A program made the translations under genes and the position numbers. DNA of 64,000 nt from NCBI RefSeq assembly GCF_002261425.1, contig NZ_NEVJ01000003.1, positions 3,596,001-3,660,000 of the forward strand, written 5' to 3'. Each line of letters opens with the position of its first letter. Position 1 is the stretch's first letter. Of the stretch, positions 54,955 to 63,948 are shown piece by piece. This DNA is from Bordetella genomosp. 9. GTDB lineage: Bacteria > Pseudomonadota > Gammaproteobacteria > Burkholderiales > Burkholderiaceae_B. The notes beneath the pieces are model-generated. The model was given only the letters and a program-made list of their open reading frames with translations, was not told the origin of the DNA and did not search any database.

Positions 54955-55755
54955 TCAGTTGCCGAACATCAAGGCGGTGAGGAGGAAGTCCAGCGCCAGC
55001 ACCGCCAGCGAACCTACCACCACGGTGCGGGTGGTGGCGCGTGCCACGCCTTCCGGCGTCGGCCTTGCCTGCCACCCTTCGTAGAGCGCCACCAGCGTCA
55101 CCGCCACGCCGAAGACGATGCTTTTCAGCACGCCGTTGGCGACATCGTTCCATACGTCGACGCCGCCCTGCATCTGCGACCAGAACGCGCCGGCATCGAC
55201 CCCTATCATGACCACGCCGACCAGCCAGCCGCCCATGATGCCCACCATCGAGAATACGGCGGCCAGGATGGGCATGGCGATGATGCCGCCCCACAGGCGC
55301 GGCACCAGCACGCGGCGCATGGGGTCGACGGCCATGACTTCCATCGCGGCCAGCTGTTCGCCGGCCTTCATCAGGCCGATTTCCGCCGTCAGCGAGGTCC
55401 CGGCGCGGCCGGCGAACAGCAGCGCCGTCACCACCGGACCCAGTTCGCGGACCAGCGACAGGGCCACCAGCAGGCCGAGCGATTCTTCCGAGCCATAGCG
55501 CCGCAGGGTGTAGTAGCCCTGCAGGCCCAGCACGAAGCCGACGAACATGCCGGAGACGGCGATGATGACCAGCGAATAATTGCCGATGAAGTGCACCTGC
55601 TGCGACACCAGCCGCGGGCGGCGCAGCGCGATGCCGCTCTTGGCCAGCAGCGCGCCGAAAAACCGGGTGAAGTAGCCGATGCCGCCGATCAGGTCGATGA
55701 CCCAGCCGCCCAGGCGGCTGACCGGATTGGCGGAGCCGGCGCTGGAATCGCTCAT
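54955..55755 (-). CDS. mlaE: Mla ABC permease MlaE
   Basis: This 266-residue permease of the MlaE family has several helices and the family pieces SLVIIAVSGMFVGFVLGLQGY, FAGRAGTSLTAEIGLMKAGEQLAAMEVMAVDPMRRVLVPRL. It overlaps mlaF by ATGA. Confidence 0.94.
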   Translation of the reverse strand: MSDSSAGSANPVSRLGGWVIDLIGGIGYFTRFFGALLAKSGIALRRPRLVSQQVHFIGNYSLVIIAVSGMFVGFVLGLQGYYTLRRYGSEESLGLLVALSLVRELGPVVTALLFAGRAGTSLTAEIGLMKAGEQLAAMEVMAVDPMRRVLVPRLWGGIIAMPILAAVFSMVGIMGGWLVGVVMIGVDAGAFWSQMQGGVDVWNDVANGVLKSIVFGVAVTLVALYEGWQARPTPEGVARATTRTVVVGSLAVLALDFLLTALMFGN

Positions 55756-56588
55756 GGCTTGCGTCCTTCTTGTCGGGCGAGCCAGCGGTCGAAGGCCGGC
55801 GTGTCCGGATAGTGGAAAGCCACCGGGCCGTCAGGCTCGCCGCCCAGGAACTGCCGGACGTAGGGATCGGTGGATGCCGACAAGGCGTCGGGCGTGCCGG
55901 AGGCCACCAGGCGGCCCTGTCCGACCAGGTACACCTGGTCGGCGATGCTGAAGGATTCCTGCACGTCGTGCGTGATCAGCACGGACGCGCATTTCAGGCG
56001 ATCGGACAGGTCGCGGATCAGCCGCGCCGTGATGCCCATGGAAATGGGGTCGAGTCCGGCAAAGGGCTCGTCATACAGGATCAGCTCGGGTTCCAGCACG
56101 ATGGCGCGCGCCAGGGCGACGCGCCGGGCCATGCCGCCCGAGATTTCCGATACCTTCAGGTGCGCGGCGGCGCGCAGGCCGACGGCATGCAGTTTGTCCA
56201 GGACGCGTTCGAGGATTTCCGCTTCGCCGTAGCGGGTGTGCTCGCGCAGCGGGAAGGCGACGTTTTCGAAGACGTCCAGGTCGGTGAACAGCGCGCCCTG
56301 CTGGAACAGCACGCCCATGCGCTTGCGCAGGCCTTCCAGTTCCGCCGGCGAGACCTGGCTCATGTCCTGCCCGAACACGCGAACGGTGCCCGCGCGCGCC
56401 AGCAATTGGCCGGTGGCGGCCCGCAGCATGGTGGTCTTGCCCGAGCCGGAACCGCCCATGACCGCGACCACCTGCCCGGCGGTGACGCTCATGGAGATGC
56501 CCTGCAGTACCGTGAAGTCCCCATATCCCAGGGAAACGTCGGTGAACTGCAAGGCGGAGCCGCGGCGGGTATCTGAGTCGGTCGGCAT
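55752..56588 (-). CDS. mlaF: Mla ABC ATPase MlaF
   Basis: This 278-residue ATPase has Walker A GGSGSGKTT, signature EISGGMARRVALARA, Walker B LILYDEPFAGLDP and H-loop VLITHDVQES. It powers MlaE. The ATG at 56588 fits the family, and a longer frame to 56636 does not. It is the first gene of the mla operon. Confidence 0.93.
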   Translation of the reverse strand: MPTDSDTRRGSALQFTDVSLGYGDFTVLQGISMSVTAGQVVAVMGGSGSGKTTMLRAATGQLLARAGTVRVFGQDMSQVSPAELEGLRKRMGVLFQQGALFTDLDVFENVAFPLREHTRYGEAEILERVLDKLHAVGLRAAAHLKVSEISGGMARRVALARAIVLEPELILYDEPFAGLDPISMGITARLIRDLSDRLKCASVLITHDVQESFSIADQVYLVGQGRLVASGTPDALSASTDPYVRQFLGGEPDGPVAFHYPDTPAFDRWLARQEGRKP

Positions 56589-56692
56589 ACGGTGGCAGGC
56601 TGGGAGAGGGACGGTCCGTCCCCGCGAGCCGTGCATTGTAGCCTGCCGCTACTGGTGCTTTCCCTGGTAACGGTGTGGTCTTTCGCCGCCGG

Positions 56693-57223
56693 TCAACGCA
56701 GCGCCACCAGAAAGACCAGCGCGCCGCCGCCCAGCAGCACGAACGGGCTGACCCGGGTGCGCAGCAGCAGCAGGGTCGACGCGATGGCGACGGCCCAGGC
56801 CCAGGCGCCCCCTTCCGCCGCCCGCAGGATGGTGCAGGAGGCGGCCAGGATCATGCCGGCGGCGACCGGGGCCAGGCCGGTCTCGATGGCGCGGATCCAG
56901 ACGCGGCCCTTGTAGCGCTGCCACACGTGGGCCAGGGCATAGATGAGCAGGGTGCTGGGCACGAAGATGGCGAACGACGCCACCAGCGCGCCCAGGAGGC
57001 CTTGGACCTGCCACCCGACCAGGGTGACCAGGAGCGAGCCGGGGCCAGGCGTGATGCGCGACAGCGCGAACAGGTCCAGGAACTGGGCGTCGTTCATCCA
57101 GGCATAGGCCTGCACCGCCTGGCGATGGATGTCGGCCACCACGCTCTGCCCGCCCCCCACGGTCAGGAAGGACAGGGGCGCGAACACGGTGAACAGGTCC
57201 CAGAGCGCGGCGCCGCCGGTCAT
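56693..57223 (-). CDS. Chromate transporter, second half (ChrA-like)
   Basis: This 176-residue membrane protein is one of a pair of short CHR proteins. It has FTVFAPLSFLTVGGGQSVVADI near the start and ITPGPGSLLVTLVGWQVQGLLG. Short CHR pairs act together in chromate export. It overlaps its partner by ATGA. Confidence 0.86.
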   Translation of the reverse strand: MTGGAALWDLFTVFAPLSFLTVGGGQSVVADIHRQAVQAYAWMNDAQFLDLFALSRITPGPGSLLVTLVGWQVQGLLGALVASFAIFVPSTLLIYALAHVWQRYKGRVWIRAIETGLAPVAAGMILAASCTILRAAEGGAWAWAVAIASTLLLLRTRVSPFVLLGGGALVFLVALR

Positions 57224-57813
57224 GATTCCGCCCCGGCGCGGCGCAGCCTGAGATACGCGAGCAGGATGGACAGGGGCGCGGCCGCGCCCACCACCCACAG
57301 GAGCGGCAGGCCGGCCAGGAAGATCGCGCCGAACACGCCGGCCATGATCAGGATGGGCACGGCGCCGGTGGCGGCCCGGTAGGCCGCGCGCAGGCCCATC
57401 TGCAGGGACAGGCCGACCGCGGCGGCGGCGATGCCGGCCAGCACCACGTGCACGGTGGAGGAACGGGAAAGCTCGGCGAACAGCGCGGCCAGGATGATGG
57501 CCACGGCCATGGGCGGGACGATCATGCCCAGCGCCGCCAGGAAGGCGCCGCGGCCGCCCCGCAGGCGAAAGCCTATCCATATGGAGAGGTTCACCACGTT
57601 GACCCCGGGGAAGGCCTGGGCCAGCGCCAGGCCGCTCAGGAATTCCGTCTCCGACAGCCAGCGGCGCGCCTGCACGAATTCCCGCAGCATCCAGCCGCTC
57701 AGCCCGCCGCCGAAGCTGGTCAGGCCGATCTTGGCGAAAGCTGTGAAAATCTGGGCCAGGGTCGGCGCCTGGGCCGGCGCGGCGATGTCGGGGGGAGCGG
57801 CGGGCGGGCGCAC
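57220..57813 (-). CDS. Chromate transporter, first half (ChrA-like)
   Basis: This 197-residue membrane protein has the CHR motif FAKIGLTSFGGGLSGWMLREFV and LALAQAFPGVNVVNLSIWIGF near residues 28-80. It pairs with the shorter protein downstream. The start is a GTG at 57813; no strong Shine-Dalgarno is visible. Confidence 0.84.
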   Translation of the reverse strand: MRPPAAPPDIAAPAQAPTLAQIFTAFAKIGLTSFGGGLSGWMLREFVQARRWLSETEFLSGLALAQAFPGVNVVNLSIWIGFRLRGGRGAFLAALGMIVPPMAVAIILAALFAELSRSSTVHVVLAGIAAAAVGLSLQMGLRAAYRAATGAVPILIMAGVFGAIFLAGLPLLWVVGAAAPLSILLAYLRLRRAGAES

Positions 57814-57942
57814 GATGCGGAGGTCGGAGAAGATTGAGCCGCAATCTTACCCGCGGCCAGTTGTCTTCCTACTTAACGGCAGGCGAGCGCCCGAATAAAT
57901 CCCGACCCGAATCCCTACCCGCCGCGTCCGGTCCCGTCCAGG

Positions 57943-58581
57943 CTAGAACCGATAACCGACGCCGACCGTGGCGACCCAGGGATTGATGCGCGCGGTGCCG
58001 ATGCGCTCGCCGTCCAGCTTTACCTTGGACGAGATGTCGATATAGCGGACGTCGGCGGTCATGAACCAGCGTTCGCTGAACTTCACGTCCACGCCCAGTT
58101 GCGCGGCGACGCCCCAGGAATCCTGCAGCTTCAGGTCGGAGCCGCTGATGGCGCCTTCGCTCTTGGTGTCGAAGAAGTGGGTGTAATTCACCCCGATGCC
58201 GACATAGGGCTGAATGGTGCTGTCCGGCAGGAAGTGCCATTGCAGGCTCAGCGTGGGCGGCAGCTGCTTGGTGGAGCCGATCTTGCCCAGTCCGCCGCTG
58301 CCGCGGATGTCGTGCTCGAAGGGCCAGGCGCCCAGCAGCTCGACGCCGATGTTGCGCGTGGCCATATAGGTCAGCGTGAAGCTGGGACGCACGCTGTTGT
58401 TGACGTCCAGGTCGACACTGTCGTTCAGGACGCTGCCGTTGTCGGACTTGGGGCGTACCTGCGTCACGCCGACCTTGAACAGCACGTCGCCGGCTTCGTG
58501 CGCGTACGTGGGCAGGGCGCAGGCGGCGGCAAGCAGGGCGGCAAGGGCGGCGGCGCGCGGGTGCGCGATCAGGCGGGACAT
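57943..58581 (-). CDS. ompW: Outer-membrane protein of the OmpW family
   Basis: This 212-residue outer-membrane barrel has a signal peptide (residues 1-29, ending TYA) and the OmpW pattern of eight strands, with GDVLFKVGVTQVRP at the mature start, TLTYMATRNIGVELLGAWPFEHDI, and the C-terminal PWVATVGVGYRF ending in Phe. GGAG lies seven bases before the ATG at 58581. Two FNR-like boxes lie upstream; in other bacteria ompW responds to oxygen. Confidence 0.92.
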   Translation of the reverse strand: MSRLIAHPRAAALAALLAAACALPTYAHEAGDVLFKVGVTQVRPKSDNGSVLNDSVDLDVNNSVRPSFTLTYMATRNIGVELLGAWPFEHDIRGSGGLGKIGSTKQLPPTLSLQWHFLPDSTIQPYVGIGVNYTHFFDTKSEGAISGSDLKLQDSWGVAAQLGVDVKFSERWFMTADVRYIDISSKVKLDGERIGTARINPWVATVGVGYRF

Positions 58582-58645
58582 GACGATTCTCCATAATGTG
58601 TCATTTGGTGAATCGTCAGGTTCGCCGAGGGCCCATCGCGCCCGC

Positions 58646-58659
58646 TTGATCTGGGTCAA
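58646..58659. promoter_or_regulatory. FNR/ANR-type box 1
   Basis: TTGATCTGGGTCAA matches the FNR consensus TTGAT-N4-ATCAA at nine of ten positions. It ends 65 bp upstream of the ompW start codon. Confidence 0.6.
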
Positions 58660-58682
58660 CCAGCGGATGAGCAGCCCTACCG

Positions 58683-58696
58683 TTGACCCAGGTCAA
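58683..58696. promoter_or_regulatory. FNR/CRP-type box 2
   Basis: TTGACCCAGGTCAA is a near-palindrome of the FNR/CRP type, eight of ten consensus positions, 24 bp from box 1. It could serve ompW or the divergent MFS gene. Confidence 0.5.
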
Positions 58697-58846
58697 CACG
58701 TGGCGCCGGAAACCCGCCTGCGGTCCCAGTGGCCCCGGCGGGACTGCGATAGTCCACGACCTCCGGGTATGGTTTCTTGCCACCTCGCGGCCAAGATGCG
58801 TCACCATAACGGTCCTCCATATCCTTGGATCGTCCCGAGCCTGGCC

Positions 58847-60082
58847 ATGTCACAGAAATCGGCGGATAGCGAAGCCCAGCGTCAGTCCGCTCCCCTGGTA
58901 AATCCCGCGTCGGCGCAACTCGATACCCCGCTCCTGATGGCGATGGCGGTCGCCTGCGGCGTCTTCGTCGCGAACGTGTACTTCAACCAGCCGATACTCG
59001 AGCTGCTGCAGCGAGCCTTCCCGCGCTCCGTCGCCCTGGTGAATCTGGTCCCGACCGCGACCCAGCTGGGTTTCGCGTGCGGCCTGTTCTTCCTGGTCCC
59101 CTTGGGAGACCGGGTCGATCGGCGCAAATTGATCCTCGGTCAGGCCGCCTTGCTGATCGTGGCCCTGGTCTGTGTGGCGACGGCGCCGAATGTCTGGGCG
59201 CTGGTCGCCGCGTCGGCGGTGGTGGGCCTTTCGGCATCGGTCGCCCAGCAGATCGTCCCGTTCGCGGCCGAACTGGCGACCCCCGGGCGCCGTGGCCAGG
59301 TCGTCGGGACGGTGATGAGCGGCGTGCTTTGCGGGATGCTCCTGGGCCGGGCCTTCGGCGGCTTTGCCGGCGACCATTGGGGCTGGCGCGCGACCTTCTG
59401 GCTGGGCGCGATCACCACCGCCCTGGCCTGGCTGATGCTGCTGGCCAGGCTCCCCCACAGCGCGCCGAAGACGGACCACGGCTACATTCGGCTGATGAAG
59501 TCGCTGATCGTGCTGTGGCGCGAAGAGCCCCTGTTGCGCCGGGCGACGTGCATCCAGGCCGCGTTGTTTGGCTCCTTCATCGGGCTATGGACCATCCTGG
59601 CCTTGCGGCTGCACCAGGCCTTCGGCCTGGGCGCCGATGTGGCGGGCCTCATGGGCGTGGTGGGCGCGGCGGGCATCCTGATCGCCCCGCTGGCCGGCCG
59701 CGTCGCCGACCGCCGCGGACCGCACGCGGTGATCGGGCTCGGCTGCCTGATCATGCTGGTGTCGTACGCCGTGCTCGGCTTCTGGGGCAGCCTCGTCGGC
59801 CTGGTCGTCGGCATCGTCCTGCTGGATTTCGGCGAGCAGGCGGCGCTCATCTCCAACCAGCACGTGATCTACGCCCTGCGTCCCGAAGCCAGGAGCCGGC
59901 TCAACACCCTGTTCATGAGCGGCATGTTCGTCGGCGGTGCCGCCGGCTCTTGGGGAGCGGGCCTCAGCTGGCGGCTGGGCGGCTGGCCCGCCGCCAGCCT
60001 GTTCGGCGGCGCCCTGGTCCTGCTGGCCTTCGTTCTCCACTTTTCCGGCCGGCTGGCCGCCAGGGGAAAGGCCGGGGCCTGA
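58847..60082 (+). CDS. MFS transporter
   Basis: This 411-residue inner-membrane protein has about twelve helices. The MFS loop motif is FLVPLGDRVDRRKLILG between helices 2 and 3. Other segments are VYFNQPILELL, GTVMSGVLCGMLLGRAFGGF and AGRVADRRGPHAVIG. The substrate is unknown. The ATG at 58847 starts MSQKSADSE. The open frame extends much further upstream, but that part lies over the ompW gene and the FNR boxes. Confidence 0.85.
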   Translation: MSQKSADSEAQRQSAPLVNPASAQLDTPLLMAMAVACGVFVANVYFNQPILELLQRAFPRSVALVNLVPTATQLGFACGLFFLVPLGDRVDRRKLILGQAALLIVALVCVATAPNVWALVAASAVVGLSASVAQQIVPFAAELATPGRRGQVVGTVMSGVLCGMLLGRAFGGFAGDHWGWRATFWLGAITTALAWLMLLARLPHSAPKTDHGYIRLMKSLIVLWREEPLLRRATCIQAALFGSFIGLWTILALRLHQAFGLGADVAGLMGVVGAAGILIAPLAGRVADRRGPHAVIGLGCLIMLVSYAVLGFWGSLVGLVVGIVLLDFGEQAALISNQHVIYALRPEARSRLNTLFMSGMFVGGAAGSWGAGLSWRLGGWPAASLFGGALVLLAFVLHFSGRLAARGKAGA

Positions 60083-60110
60083 CGCGCCCGGCCGAATTAT
60101 CTTCGCGGCG

Positions 60111-60944
60111 CTATGGCCGTCGGCCGAACAGGCCTGCCAGGCCGTAGCGCAGCCGCGCCCACATCGCCTTCGCGCCGATACTCAGCATGTTGAGTTCCGC
60201 GGCCGGCGCGGCCCCGCCCGCCGCGCGCTGGCGCCCTTGCACCATCAGCGACTGCGCGAGCGCCAGCACGGCCTGCGCCTGACTGAGTACGGCCTGCGCC
60301 TGCAGCAGGACCGCCTGGGCATCGACGCCCTGGGCGGGAACAGAACCGGTATGGGGATTCGGCGTCACGGCGGGGCCGCCGGCGCTTGCGGTTGCGTTGG
60401 CGCGCGGGGCCGTGGCAGCCGGCGCGGAAGCACCGCCCTCGCCCGTCATTGCCGTCATCGCCGGCGCGGCGGCATCCGCCATGACGCCATCGTCCAGCGC
60501 CAGGGACTGCGCCAGATTTCGTTCGAACTGGCCCAGTATCTGCGCCGCGACCTCGGCGATCATGCCGCTTCCGCGCCCATACTGCGCCACCGACCCCGAC
60601 AAGGCCAGCTGCGTCGTCACCGTCACCTGCGTGCCGTCCGCCGCCGGCGTCAGCGCGAAACTGAACTCGGAACGCGCCGAGCCGCGCCCCTTGGCATCGG
60701 TGCCCGATCCCTCCAGCCACGCGATATGGCGGGCCTCGTCCCGGCGCACCAGCGCCGCCTCTCCATCGAACGACAGCCTGATGGGACCCAGCCGCACCGA
60801 TACCGAGCCCTTGTACCGGTCGTCGCCCAGGACTTCCGTCAGGCGGGCGCCGGGCAGGCAGGGCAGGATGCGCGGCACGTCCAGCATCAGCTGCCAGGCT
60901 TCTTCCAGCGGCAATGGCACGTGGAAGGTGTTGGTGAACTCCAT
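60111..60944 (-). CDS. CoxG-like SRPBCC protein
   Basis: This 277-residue protein has an N-terminal CoxG/SRPBCC domain (about residues 1-150, EFTNTFHVPLPLEEAWQLMLDVPRILPCLPG) and a Gln/Ala repeat region (QAQAVLLQAQAVLSQAQAVLALAQ) at about residues 208-232, with a short C-terminal helix. CoxG is linked to maturation or membrane attachment of molybdenum hydroxylases. It is the last gene of the operon. Confidence 0.82.
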   Translation of the reverse strand: MEFTNTFHVPLPLEEAWQLMLDVPRILPCLPGARLTEVLGDDRYKGSVSVRLGPIRLSFDGEAALVRRDEARHIAWLEGSGTDAKGRGSARSEFSFALTPAADGTQVTVTTQLALSGSVAQYGRGSGMIAEVAAQILGQFERNLAQSLALDDGVMADAAAPAMTAMTGEGGASAPAATAPRANATASAGGPAVTPNPHTGSVPAQGVDAQAVLLQAQAVLSQAQAVLALAQSLMVQGRQRAAGGAAPAAELNMLSIGAKAMWARLRYGLAGLFGRRP

Positions 60945-60968
60945 GGCGGTTCCTGAAAGGTTGAAAGA

Positions 60969-63443
60969 CTACGGGCCTTCGATCGCGGAAGAAGCCTCGC
61001 GAGGTCCCGCGCCGGACCCGTCGGCGCCGGCGCCCTGTCCGGCGCCCTGTCCGGCGGCCATGTCCAGGCATTCGAGCAGGCGCACGGGCGTCAACGGAAA
61101 CTCGAACAGGCGCACGCCCTGGTCCGCCAGCGCATGTTCGACCGCGCCGATGACCGCGGCGGCGACCGGGATGGTCGCGCATTCTCCGACGCCCTTGACG
61201 CCCAGCGGATTCAGCGGCGTGAGCGAAGGCTGGAATATCACTTCCACGTCCGGCACCTCCGGCGCGGTCGGCAGCAGGTATTCCGCGAAGGTCGTCGTCA
61301 GCGGCTGCCCGCTGTCGTCGTATCCCATCCATTCGAACAGGGCATTGCCGATGCCGTGCACGACGCCGCCATGGACCTGGCCTTCGGCCAGCATGGGGTT
61401 GATGATGCGTCCGCTGTCCTGTACGGCCACATAGCGGACGATGGCGACCGCGCCGGTCAGGGCGTCCACTTCGACTTCACAGGCATGCGATGCGCCCGCG
61501 TATGCCTGCGCGTCGCAATGGAAATGTTCGACTTCGTCCAGGCCGGGGTCGCCGGGTACCGGCAGCGCATAGCCGGGAACGCCTTTGAGCAGCATGGCCA
61601 GCCGCGCCAGCGCGACGGAGTCGCCTGTACCCGTTCGCGGCACGACTTCGCCGTCACGCAGGGTCAAGTCATCCGGCAAGGTGTTCAGCACCACCGCGGC
61701 CGCGTCGAGGATCCTGCGCCGCAGGCGCGCCGAGGCCTGGTCTACCGCGGACCCCGCCATGATCGCCTGGCGGCTGGCGAATCCGCCCATGCCATAGCTG
61801 ACGAATGCGGTGTCACCGGCGATCACGTGCACGGCTTCGGGGGCGACCCCCAGATGGCCTGCGCAGATCTGCGCCAGCGTGGTCTTGATTCCCTGCCCCA
61901 TGGCCAGCGCGCCGGTATATACCGTGATCTGGCCGGAAGGCTGCACCCTGACGCGCGCCGATTCGAAGGGCCCGCGGCCCGTGGGCTTGACGCTGTTGGC
62001 CAGGCCGATTCCGCGGTGCAGCCCTTTGTCGAGCGACGCCAGCCTGCGCGCTTCGAAACCGTCGTAGTCGATGGCCTCCAGCGCGCGCGCCTGCAAGGCC
62101 GGGAAGTCGCCGCTGTCTATGGTCAAGGGCACGCCGGCGCGCGACTTCAGCGGCTTGGTGTAGGGAATCTTTTCCGCCGGGATCAGGTTGCGCCGGCGGC
62201 ACTCGGCGCGATCGATGCCCAGTTCGGCGCTGATGCGGTCGAGCAGGCGCTCCATCACGAACGCCGCCTGCGGGTAGCCGGCCCCGCGCACCGTGGCGAC
62301 GGGAACCTTGTTGGTATAGGCCACCGAGACGTCCAGGTGATAGGCCGGGACGATATACGGACCCGTCATGGATGACGCGGCGTTGTACGGGACATTGGTG
62401 CCCTGCGGCGTGTAAGCGCCATGATCGTGCACCATGCGTCCTCGCAGGCCGAGCAGGCGCCCGCGTTCGTCGACCGCGACCGCCATCGACCAATACTGGT
62501 CGCGTTCCTGGATCGCGCTGACGAAATTCTCGCGGCGATCCTCCACCCACTTGACCGGCCGGCCGAGCTTGCGGGCCGCCGCCGGCACGGCGATTTCTTC
62601 CGGATAGATCATGAACTTGGCGCCGAAGCCGCCGCCGACGTCCGGCGTCACCACGCGCAGCAGGTCCTCCGGGTGACCCAGCATCAGCGCGATCGTGTAG
62701 TGCAGTTCATGCGCCATCTGCGTGGAGGACCAGACGGTCAGCTCGCCAGACGACGGGTCCGGCCGTGCCAGCACGCCGCGGCCCTCCATCGGATGGGCGC
62801 AGCCGCGATGCACATGGAATTCTTCTTCCAGCACCCGGTGCGCGGCGGCGAAGGCCGCATCGCAATCACCGTATGACAAGACGTACTGCTGCAGGACGTT
62901 GGAGGCGACTTCGGTACGCACGCGCGGGGCCGACGGCGCGAGCGCATCGCGGCAATCCGACACCGCCGGCAGGACCTCGTAGTCGACGGCGACCGCCGCG
63001 GCGGCGTCCTCGGCCACATGGCGCGACGACGCGACGACGATCGCCACCGCTTCGCCCACGAAGGCCGTCTCGCGCGGCGCCAGCACGAACGGCGTCGTAT
63101 CGGCGGGCAGGTTGGCCAGCGGGAATCCCAGCGGCATACGCCACTCGGTCAGCTCGCCGAACAGGTCTTGCGCCGCGTACACCGCCGCCACGCCCGGCAT
63201 GGCGCGGGCCGCGGTGGCGTCGATGGAAAGTATGCGCGCATGCGCGTGCGGACTGCGCACGAAGCAGGCATGCAGCGTCCCATCGACGGCGATGTCGTCC
63301 AGGAAGCGGGCGGTACCCGTCAACAGCGATTCGTCCTCGATGCGCAGCGCGGACTGGCCGATACCTGGATTGGCGTGACTCGCGACGCGCGCTTCGGCGT
63401 TCGCGGTATCCGCGCGTGGTTCGCGTTCAAACGATACGTCCAT
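60969..63443 (-). CDS. Molybdenum hydroxylase large subunit (CoxL/XdhA-like, not a CO dehydrogenase)
   Basis: This 824-residue protein of the xanthine dehydrogenase family binds molybdenum cofactor. It has GIGQSALRIEDESLLTGTARFLDDI near the start, GGGFGAKFMIYPEEI, and the catalytic Glu in LGVKGVGECATIP near the C-terminus. The active-site loop reads VRGAGYPQ, like form II enzymes (AYRGAGR), not the AYxCSFR of true CO dehydrogenase. So the substrate is an unknown aldehyde or heterocycle. It overlaps the 2Fe-2S gene by 17 bases. Confidence 0.88.
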   Translation of the reverse strand: MDVSFEREPRADTANAEARVASHANPGIGQSALRIEDESLLTGTARFLDDIAVDGTLHACFVRSPHAHARILSIDATAARAMPGVAAVYAAQDLFGELTEWRMPLGFPLANLPADTTPFVLAPRETAFVGEAVAIVVASSRHVAEDAAAAVAVDYEVLPAVSDCRDALAPSAPRVRTEVASNVLQQYVLSYGDCDAAFAAAHRVLEEEFHVHRGCAHPMEGRGVLARPDPSSGELTVWSSTQMAHELHYTIALMLGHPEDLLRVVTPDVGGGFGAKFMIYPEEIAVPAAARKLGRPVKWVEDRRENFVSAIQERDQYWSMAVAVDERGRLLGLRGRMVHDHGAYTPQGTNVPYNAASSMTGPYIVPAYHLDVSVAYTNKVPVATVRGAGYPQAAFVMERLLDRISAELGIDRAECRRRNLIPAEKIPYTKPLKSRAGVPLTIDSGDFPALQARALEAIDYDGFEARRLASLDKGLHRGIGLANSVKPTGRGPFESARVRVQPSGQITVYTGALAMGQGIKTTLAQICAGHLGVAPEAVHVIAGDTAFVSYGMGGFASRQAIMAGSAVDQASARLRRRILDAAAVVLNTLPDDLTLRDGEVVPRTGTGDSVALARLAMLLKGVPGYALPVPGDPGLDEVEHFHCDAQAYAGASHACEVEVDALTGAVAIVRYVAVQDSGRIINPMLAEGQVHGGVVHGIGNALFEWMGYDDSGQPLTTTFAEYLLPTAPEVPDVEVIFQPSLTPLNPLGVKGVGECATIPVAAAVIGAVEHALADQGVRLFEFPLTPVRLLECLDMAAGQGAGQGAGADGSGAGPREASSAIEGP

Positions 63444-63948
63444 CGCCCTGTCCTTCGCGCAGTCTCCGGGCCGCGCGCAGGGCGGCGGCCACGATGTTCT
63501 GGTAGCCCGTGCAACGGCACAGATGCCCGGACAGCACGTCCCGCACGGCGTCCTCGTCGGGATCCGGCTGGTCCCGCAGCAGTTCCACCAGGGACATGAG
63601 GATGCCCGGCGTGCAGTAGCCGCATTGCAGCGCGTGCAGTTCATGAAAAGCCGCCTGCAAGGCATGCGGCGTCCCGTCGCTGGCCGCCAGGCCTTCGATG
63701 GTCTCCACCTGGCAGTCCTCGGCCTGCACCGCCAGCATCAGGCAGGCGCGGGCGGAATGGCCATCGACGAGCACGGTGCAGGCGCCGCATACGCCATGCT
63801 CGCAGCCCACGTGCGTGCCGGTGAGTTTCAATTCCCCGCGCAGGAAGTCCGCGAGGTGCACGCGCGGCTCGGCCGTGCCCTGACGGGTTTCTCCGTTGAC
63901 GACCAGCCGTATCGGCTTGGGCGCGGCGTCCATGGCATCCTCGTTCAT
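63427..63948 (-). CDS. Molybdenum hydroxylase [2Fe-2S] small subunit (CoxS-like)
   Basis: This 173-residue electron-transfer subunit has two clusters: plant-type CEHGVCGAC ... C at about residues 48-70 and the C-terminal pair CGYCTPG and CRCTGY. It passes electrons from the large to the FAD subunit. It overlaps the upstream gene by ATGA. Confidence 0.92.
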   Translation of the reverse strand: MNEDAMDAAPKPIRLVVNGETRQGTAEPRVHLADFLRGELKLTGTHVGCEHGVCGACTVLVDGHSARACLMLAVQAEDCQVETIEGLAASDGTPHALQAAFHELHALQCGYCTPGILMSLVELLRDQPDPDEDAVRDVLSGHLCRCTGYQNIVAAALRAARRLREGQGDGRIV

